Source: Amorphus orientalis
GTDB taxonomy: Bacteria > Pseudomonadota > Alphaproteobacteria > Rhizobiales > Amorphaceae
Assembly: GCF_030814015.1 (NCBI RefSeq)
Contig: NZ_JAUSUL010000002.1
Location: 1 to 64,000, forward strand
Reading direction: 5' to 3'
DNA: 64,000 nt
The notes under the pieces are model-generated. The model searched no databases, was not told the DNA's origin, and was given only the letters and a program-made list of their open reading frames with translations. Numbering within the stretch: position 1 is the stretch's first letter; each line of letters begins with the position of its first letter. Both the position numbers and the translations under genes were made by a program. Shown piece after piece: positions 59,780 to 64,000 of this stretch.

Positions 59780-60514
59780 ATGAGGCGCATCATCGCCCTG
59801 GCCGCCATCGCAGCGACGCTGGCCATCGGCGCCGGCGGCGCCACGGCCGGGCCCCAGAAGGTCCGGGTCTGGGACGCCAAGAACGAGCGCTGGATCGAAT
59901 ACGCTCCGATCGGCTTCCGCGAGAAGCAGCCGGAACGCCCGAAATACCGCTACTACGATCCGACGACCGGGCAGTGGCGGCACTATCAGGCCTCGCGGGC
60001 GGAGATGGCGGAGATCCACGCCGAGAAATACCGTCGGCGGGTCGTCCCGTTCCAGACGGCGGAGCCGGCCGGAACCGTCATCATCGATACCGCGACCCGC
60101 TATCTCTATCTCGTCCAGCCCGGTGGCCAGGCCATCCGTTACGGGATCGGAGTGGGCCGCGACGGCTTCACCTGGGCAGGGGTCGAGCGGGTCAGCCGGA
60201 AGGCGGAATGGCCCGACTGGCGGCCGCCGGCCGACATGCGGGCGCGCCAGCCCTATCTGCCGGAGTTCATGCCCGGCGGTCCGGAAAACCCGCTCGGCGC
60301 GCGCGCTCTCTATCTCGGCTCCACGATGTACCGCATCCACGGCACCAACGAGGAATGGACGATCGGCTACGCCGTCTCCTCCGGCTGCATCCGGCTCAAG
60401 AACGCCGATGTGGCCGATCTCTACGACCGGGTACCCGTCGGCGCCAAGGTGATCGTGCTGGGGCCGAACTCCGACCGTCGCCTCGTCCAGGCCGCCGTTC
60501 AGGCGGGCGAGTAG
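59780..60514 (+). CDS. L,D-transpeptidase (YkuD family)
   Basis: This is a 244-residue exported enzyme that forms 3-3 peptide cross-links or attaches proteins to murein. GGAGG lies 5-9 bases before the ATG at 59780. A signal peptide ends TAG near residue 23. The YkuD domain covers about 95-240 with the motif HGTNEEWTIGYAVSSGCIRL, in which S and the catalytic C of SSGCIRL are intact. A short N-terminal extension is rich in Tyr/Arg. It is convergent with the DUF429 gene, with four bases between stops. Confidence 0.92.
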   Translation: MRRIIALAAIAATLAIGAGGATAGPQKVRVWDAKNERWIEYAPIGFREKQPERPKYRYYDPTTGQWRHYQASRAEMAEIHAEKYRRRVVPFQTAEPAGTVIIDTATRYLYLVQPGGQAIRYGIGVGRDGFTWAGVERVSRKAEWPDWRPPADMRARQPYLPEFMPGGPENPLGARALYLGSTMYRIHGTNEEWTIGYAVSSGCIRLKNADVADLYDRVPVGAKVIVLGPNSDRRLVQAAVQAGE

Positions 60515-60518
60515 ACGT

Positions 60519-61250
60519 TCATACCCAGATCGCGATCGGCAGGCCGCAGGCGTCCCGTTCAAGGGGCGCTGGGAAGGGTGCGGCCGAGCCGTCCGCGATC
60601 CGGCAGGCGATCAGGGCGTTTGCCGCGGCGTCGATCAGATCGTCTTCGCCGACGCCGGGTAGCCTCGGCGCATCGAACAGGCGGCCGGGGAGGCCGCACC
60701 GCTCCAGAAGCGCCCGCCGTTCGTCGAGGCCCGGGCGAGAGGGCCGGCTCTTCACCTTCTTCGGCAGGGTCATGGCGCGGCCGCCGTTGAGGCGCCAGAA
60801 CGCCACTTCCGGATGGGTCTCGTAGATGCGGCCGATCAGCTCCGGCCGGTCGCGCAGCAGACCGTCGATCTCGCGGATCTTGTCGAACAGGAAGAAGCAC
60901 TGCTTGGAGACCGCACGGGGCGGATCGGACGTCTCCCGCGCGATCCGGCAGGCGGTCGGATAGTCGTCCTCGTAGACCGCCGGGCGCGACGGTACCGAGA
61001 ACACGGAAGACTGGCGCATGCCGAGCAGTGGCCGCACCGCCCGTTCCGGTCCGCGTCCGCCGGGCGGTGTGTGGTCCCTCAGCCCGATCGGCATGTCGAC
61101 GGCGAGAAGGGCGGTCTCGGGCAGACCCCGGACGAGGTCGGCGATGCGCGCCACCGTTCTCACGTCCGCCGTCTCCGGCCGGCCGCCGTCCAGGATCACG
61201 GCGACCCAGCCGCCCCGGCAGCCGTCGACGCCCGCGGCCGTCGTGCTCAT
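60519..61250 (-). CDS. DUF429 domain protein (RNase H-like fold)
   Basis: This is a 243-residue cytoplasmic protein. The DUF429 pattern is clear: AAGVDGCRGGWVAVIL (1st acidic residue), LLAVDMPIGLRD (2nd), and GEDDLIDAAANALIACR (last), the arrangement of an RNase H-like active site. The family is predicted to be a nuclease, but its activity has not been established as far as I know. Its start overlaps the pyridoxal kinase stop by four bases, which suggests one transcript. Confidence 0.88.
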   Translation of the reverse strand: MSTTAAGVDGCRGGWVAVILDGGRPETADVRTVARIADLVRGLPETALLAVDMPIGLRDHTPPGGRGPERAVRPLLGMRQSSVFSVPSRPAVYEDDYPTACRIARETSDPPRAVSKQCFFLFDKIREIDGLLRDRPELIGRIYETHPEVAFWRLNGGRAMTLPKKVKSRPSRPGLDERRALLERCGLPGRLFDAPRLPGVGEDDLIDAAANALIACRIADGSAAPFPAPLERDACGLPIAIWV

Positions 61251-62110
61251 GCCTTCGCTTCGGCCAGCCGGCGCATCTGCACCATGGCCATCGGCCGCGG
61301 CAGCCGGCCCTGATCGGCCACGAGGGTCAGTTCGTCGGAGCCGGCCTTGGCCGACCGCGCGACGATCTCGAACGCACCGGCGGCGGTCCGCTCCAGCGCG
61401 GCCTCGTCGGGCCGGTTGGCGAGCACCTGGTCGATCAGCAGCCCGGCAGACAGGTCGCCCGGTCCATGCGGCGGATGGGCGACGAGGGGATGTTCGGCGG
61501 CCCAGGCGCCGCGCGGCGTCGCGTAGAGCGTGGCGATCGAATTGCGCATGAGCGCCGGCGCCGACGTGACCAGTACCCGGTCAGGCCCCAGGCGGCGCGC
61601 CGCGGCAAGCGCGGAGCCGATGTCGTCCGTCGCCATTCCGGTCAGCCAGGCGAGTTCGTGGCGGTTCGGCGTGGCGATGTCGGCACGCGGGATCAGCGTG
61701 TCGCGTATCGCGTCAGCCCGGCGCTCCGGAATATAGAGGCCGCCTGCGTCGCCATGGACGGGATCGCAGAGATAGAGAACGTCCGGCTGGCGCGCCTTCA
61801 CCCGGTCGACGAAGGAGGCGATCGCCTCAGCGTGCTCGGCGGCGCCGAGAAAGCCCGACACGATGGCCCCGACCTCGTCCAGCCACTGGCTGTCGGCGAG
61901 TTCGTCGAGGGCGGCGGCCAGGTTCGCGGGATCGGTGACGGTGCGGGTCGACGGGCCGTGCCCCGGGTGCCACGGCAGGAAGACCGTGGGCACCGCCCAG
62001 ACCGGATGGCCGAGCCGTTCCAGGGCGAAGCCGGTCGCGCGCAGACCGATGGCGCCGCGCGCGACGAGAGAGGAAATGACGATGACGGCTTTGGGCGCTG
62101 CGGTGTCCAT
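61247..62110 (-). CDS. pdxY: Pyridoxal kinase
   Basis: This is a 287-residue ribokinase-fold enzyme that phosphorylates pyridoxal to PLP. DPVHGDAGGLYIPE near residues 122-135 and the anion-hole region HGPGDLSAGLLIDQV near 214-228 are typical of PdxY/PdxK. The ATP-binding segment and the catalytic aspartate in HGPGD are intact. An upstream hairpin at 62133-62156 lies between the enoyl-CoA hydratase stop and this gene's start. Confidence 0.9.
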   Translation of the reverse strand: MDTAAPKAVIVISSLVARGAIGLRATGFALERLGHPVWAVPTVFLPWHPGHGPSTRTVTDPANLAAALDELADSQWLDEVGAIVSGFLGAAEHAEAIASFVDRVKARQPDVLYLCDPVHGDAGGLYIPERRADAIRDTLIPRADIATPNRHELAWLTGMATDDIGSALAAARRLGPDRVLVTSAPALMRNSIATLYATPRGAWAAEHPLVAHPPHGPGDLSAGLLIDQVLANRPDEAALERTAAGAFEIVARSAKAGSDELTLVADQGRLPRPMAMVQMRRLAEAKA

Positions 62111-62132
62111 GCGCCTTCTCTAGATCCTTTTC

Positions 62133-62156
62133 CGATCGGGTGGAAATACCCGATCG
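62133..62156. repeat. Hairpin between enoyl-CoA hydratase and pdxY
   Basis: CGATCGGGT (62133-62141) pairs perfectly with ACCCGATCG (62148-62156) across a 6-base loop. It lies 23-46 bases upstream of pdxY. No T tract follows on the minus strand, so an attenuating or processing role is as likely as termination. Confidence 0.6.
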
Positions 62157-62191
62157 TCCTGGGTGTCGGGGTGGCGACGCCCGGCTGAGCT

Positions 62192-62983
62192 TCAGGTGCC
62201 GGTATAGTCCGGGACCCTGCGCTCGATCCAGGCGCTCAGGCCTTCGCGCGTGTCGTTGGTCGGCGCCATTTTCGCGAACTGTTCGGTTTCGACGAGCAGG
62301 CCCTCCGCGATGCTCATGTTCAATCCCCGGGTGACAGCGCTGATGATCGCCGCGACGGCGAGGGGAGAGTGACGCATGATCCGGCCGGCAAGCGCACGTG
62401 CCGTCTCCATCACCTGGTCGTCCGGAACGACGGCATTGACCAGGCCGAGTTCCAGGGCCCGGTCGGCGCCGAAAGGATCGCCGGTCAGAAGGTGTTCCAG
62501 GGCCCGCTTGCGGCCGGCGAGCCTGGGCAGGCGCTGGGTCCCGCCGAAGGTCGGGGGGATGCCGATATTGATTTCCGGCTTGGCGAACCGCGCGGTCTCG
62601 CCCGCAATTGCCAGATGGGCCGCTTCGGTGATCTCGCAGCCTCCGCCATAGGCCAGTCCGTTCACGGCGACGATCACCGGTTTGGGAAACGTCTCCAGGC
62701 GCGCCGTCATCGCCTGACCGCGACGCACGAAGTCTCGCACCGCCGTGGCCGGGTCGGCCCGGACGCTCTCGTAGAACTCATGGATGTCGCCGCCGGCGGA
62801 GAACGCCTTGTCTCCCGCGCCCGTCAGGATGACGGCGCCCGCGCGCCCGTCCATCTCCAGGGCGTCGAGGTGGGTCATCAGGGCATCGGCGACCCCGTAG
62901 CTGATCGCATTCAGCTTGTCGGGCCGGTTGAGGGTCAGGGTGGCGATACGGTCGTCGATTTCGCAGAGGACTGGGTCGGACAT
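62192..62983 (-). CDS. Enoyl-CoA hydratase/isomerase family protein
   Basis: This is a 263-residue crotonase-fold enzyme. The oxyanion-hole segments are GDKAFSAGGDIHEFY (near 55-69) and NGLAYGGGCEITEAAHLAIA (near 105-124). Both general acid/base glutamates of enoyl-CoA hydratase appear to be present, in KPEINIGIPPTFGGTQRLPR and RALEHLLTGD. The substrate may be a short-chain enoyl-CoA; the family also holds isomerases and hydrolases. A LysR regulator lies directly upstream on the same strand. Confidence 0.9.
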   Translation of the reverse strand: MSDPVLCEIDDRIATLTLNRPDKLNAISYGVADALMTHLDALEMDGRAGAVILTGAGDKAFSAGGDIHEFYESVRADPATAVRDFVRRGQAMTARLETFPKPVIVAVNGLAYGGGCEITEAAHLAIAGETARFAKPEINIGIPPTFGGTQRLPRLAGRKRALEHLLTGDPFGADRALELGLVNAVVPDDQVMETARALAGRIMRHSPLAVAAIISAVTRGLNMSIAEGLLVETEQFAKMAPTNDTREGLSAWIERRVPDYTGT

Positions 62984-63076
62984 GGGGGCGGATCCCTGGC
63001 TTGGTTAAGGTCCCCCACGATCCGCCGGCGCTGCCGGCCGGACAAACGAGAAAGTCTCGCTTCAAGTGAATTTCAT

Positions 63077-63970
63077 TCATGCAATGTCCGACTGGGCCTC
63101 CTCGCGCAACCACGCGCGGAAGGCCTCGATCTCGCGTCTCGGTTCGCGTCCGGCCGGTACGGTCACCCAGTAGCCGGTCTCGATCGGCAGCGGCTCGAAG
63201 GGGAGGGCCACCACGCGTCCCTGGTCGAGAGCGTCGCGGCAGAGCGGCAGGCGACAGAGTGTCACGCCGAGCCCCTCCGTCGCGGCGTCGAGAGCCAGGT
63301 CGATGTCGTCGCAGACGAGATGGCCGCCGCCGGACGCTTCCAGACCATGGGCCGCGAGCCAGGCCGGCCAGTCGTTCTCCACGGACGAGACGTGGATGAG
63401 TTGGGCCTTCGACCAGTCGACATGGCGGCGGTCGATGAGAATTTGATCGAGGTAGGCGGGGGCCGCCACCGGGAGCAGCGCTTCACGGAACAGAAGATCG
63501 CAGTCCGACGACGGCCACGGTCCGGCTGCCATGCGGATAGCCAGATCAACGCCCTCGAGCGGAAGCACCGCCTGGCGGTGGCTGGTGTCTATGTGGAGAT
63601 CGATGTCCGGCCGCCGCCGGCGGAATTCGGCAAGGCGCGGCATCAGCCAGCGGCGGGCGAACGTCGGTGCGACGCTGACGCGGATCCGGCTCGCGCCGAG
63701 GGCGGGCGACACGCGCCGGGCCCCGGTCGCGATCATCGACAGCCCTTCTGTCACGTAGGGTAGGAAATCCCGTCCGGCCTCGGTCAGCGCCAGCGATCGC
63801 CCCGACCGTTCGAACAGGGAGACCGCGAGCCACGTTTCCAGGGTGTCGATCCCGTGGCTTACGGCGCTCGGTGTCAGGCCGAGCTCGTCTGCCGCCTGCT
63901 TGAAGCTGGTGTGGCGCGATGCGGCCTCGAACAGCCTCAACGAGGCGAGCGGCGGCAATCGATAGGCCAT
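63077..63970 (-). CDS. GcvA-like LysR-family transcriptional regulator
   Basis: This is a 297-residue LysR regulator. The HTH is in HTSFKQAADELGLTPSAVSH (about 20-39) preceded by LPPLASLRLFEAASR, the opening typical of the GcvA subgroup. The effector domain covers about 90-290. Related sequences GAATT...CAT occur just after its stop, upstream of the enoyl-CoA hydratase gene (63065-63080), and just upstream of its own start (63980-63996), which fits self-regulation and control of that gene. Confidence 0.9.
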   Translation of the reverse strand: MAYRLPPLASLRLFEAASRHTSFKQAADELGLTPSAVSHGIDTLETWLAVSLFERSGRSLALTEAGRDFLPYVTEGLSMIATGARRVSPALGASRIRVSVAPTFARRWLMPRLAEFRRRRPDIDLHIDTSHRQAVLPLEGVDLAIRMAAGPWPSSDCDLLFREALLPVAAPAYLDQILIDRRHVDWSKAQLIHVSSVENDWPAWLAAHGLEASGGGHLVCDDIDLALDAATEGLGVTLCRLPLCRDALDQGRVVALPFEPLPIETGYWVTVPAGREPRREIEAFRAWLREEAQSDIA

Positions 63971-64000
63971 TGCAGACTCCGAGATGAAAAGAATTCAACC

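Overview
The window is a high-GC chromosomal segment of an alphaproteobacterium, most likely of the Hyphomicrobiales (Rhizobiales). The evidence is gene content and order: a feuN/feuP/feuQ-like module next to ccmI-ccmE-ccmF-ccmH (cycHJKL), then degP, a second response regulator and kinase, and glnE. The block lptB-rpoN-hpf-ptsN, mtgA next to rpmF, the polyhydroxybutyrate genes phaA/phaB/phaR and a probable methylsuccinyl-CoA dehydrogenase all fit the same group. I see no phage, insertion sequence, CRISPR array, rRNA or tRNA. Most of the window is ordinary core chromosome, and I did not find a clearly new multi-gene system.

Layout. 0-5.3 kb: one very large glycine-rich autotransporter on the minus strand. 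5.7-8.5 kb: a chemoreceptor, a small DUF333 lipoprotein and a bactofilin. 8.8-16.0 kb: PepSY/FeuN-like protein, FeuP, FeuQ, a lipoprotein, then cytochrome c maturation genes. 16.1-24.4 kb: a hydrolase-OsmC fusion, DegP, a second two-component pair and GlnE. 24.5-26.3 kb: a fumarylacetoacetate-hydrolase-family enzyme and an EF-hand protein. 26.4-32.0 kb: the pha locus, in which phaA and phaB are separated by an Lrp regulator and a divergent GATE-domain membrane protein. 32.0-36.5 kb: DUF465 protein, membrane protein, L32, MtgA, polyprenyl synthetase, a sulfotransferase on an AT-rich patch, and a GNAT. 36.8-43.6 kb: a basic exported protein, LeuC, then PtsN, HPF, RpoN, LptB and divergent YciB. 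43.6-53.3 kb: VanX-like dipeptidase, acetyl-CoA synthetase and glutamate synthase GltB/GltD. 53.4-64.0 kb: two DMT exporters, two LysR regulators, a 40-residue membrane protein, a probable methylsuccinyl-CoA dehydrogenase, YihY, an L,D-transpeptidase, DUF429, pyridoxal kinase and enoyl-CoA hydratase.

How the genes work together. PhaA, PhaB, acetyl-CoA synthetase and the probable methylsuccinyl-CoA dehydrogenase suggest acetate or PHB carbon entering the ethylmalonyl-CoA pathway. RpoN, PtsN, GlnE and GltBD are nitrogen-control functions, and a well-spaced sigma-54 promoter candidate lies just upstream of gltB. The features most worth testing are small ones: the Lrp-type operator inside the split pha locus, two long inverted repeats next to pha genes, a hairpin that would cover the ribosome binding site of an EamA exporter, an unannotated-looking 40-residue membrane protein with a strong ribosome binding site, and a tandem palindrome after gltD. 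All calls come from reading the sequence and translations by eye; no database search was run.
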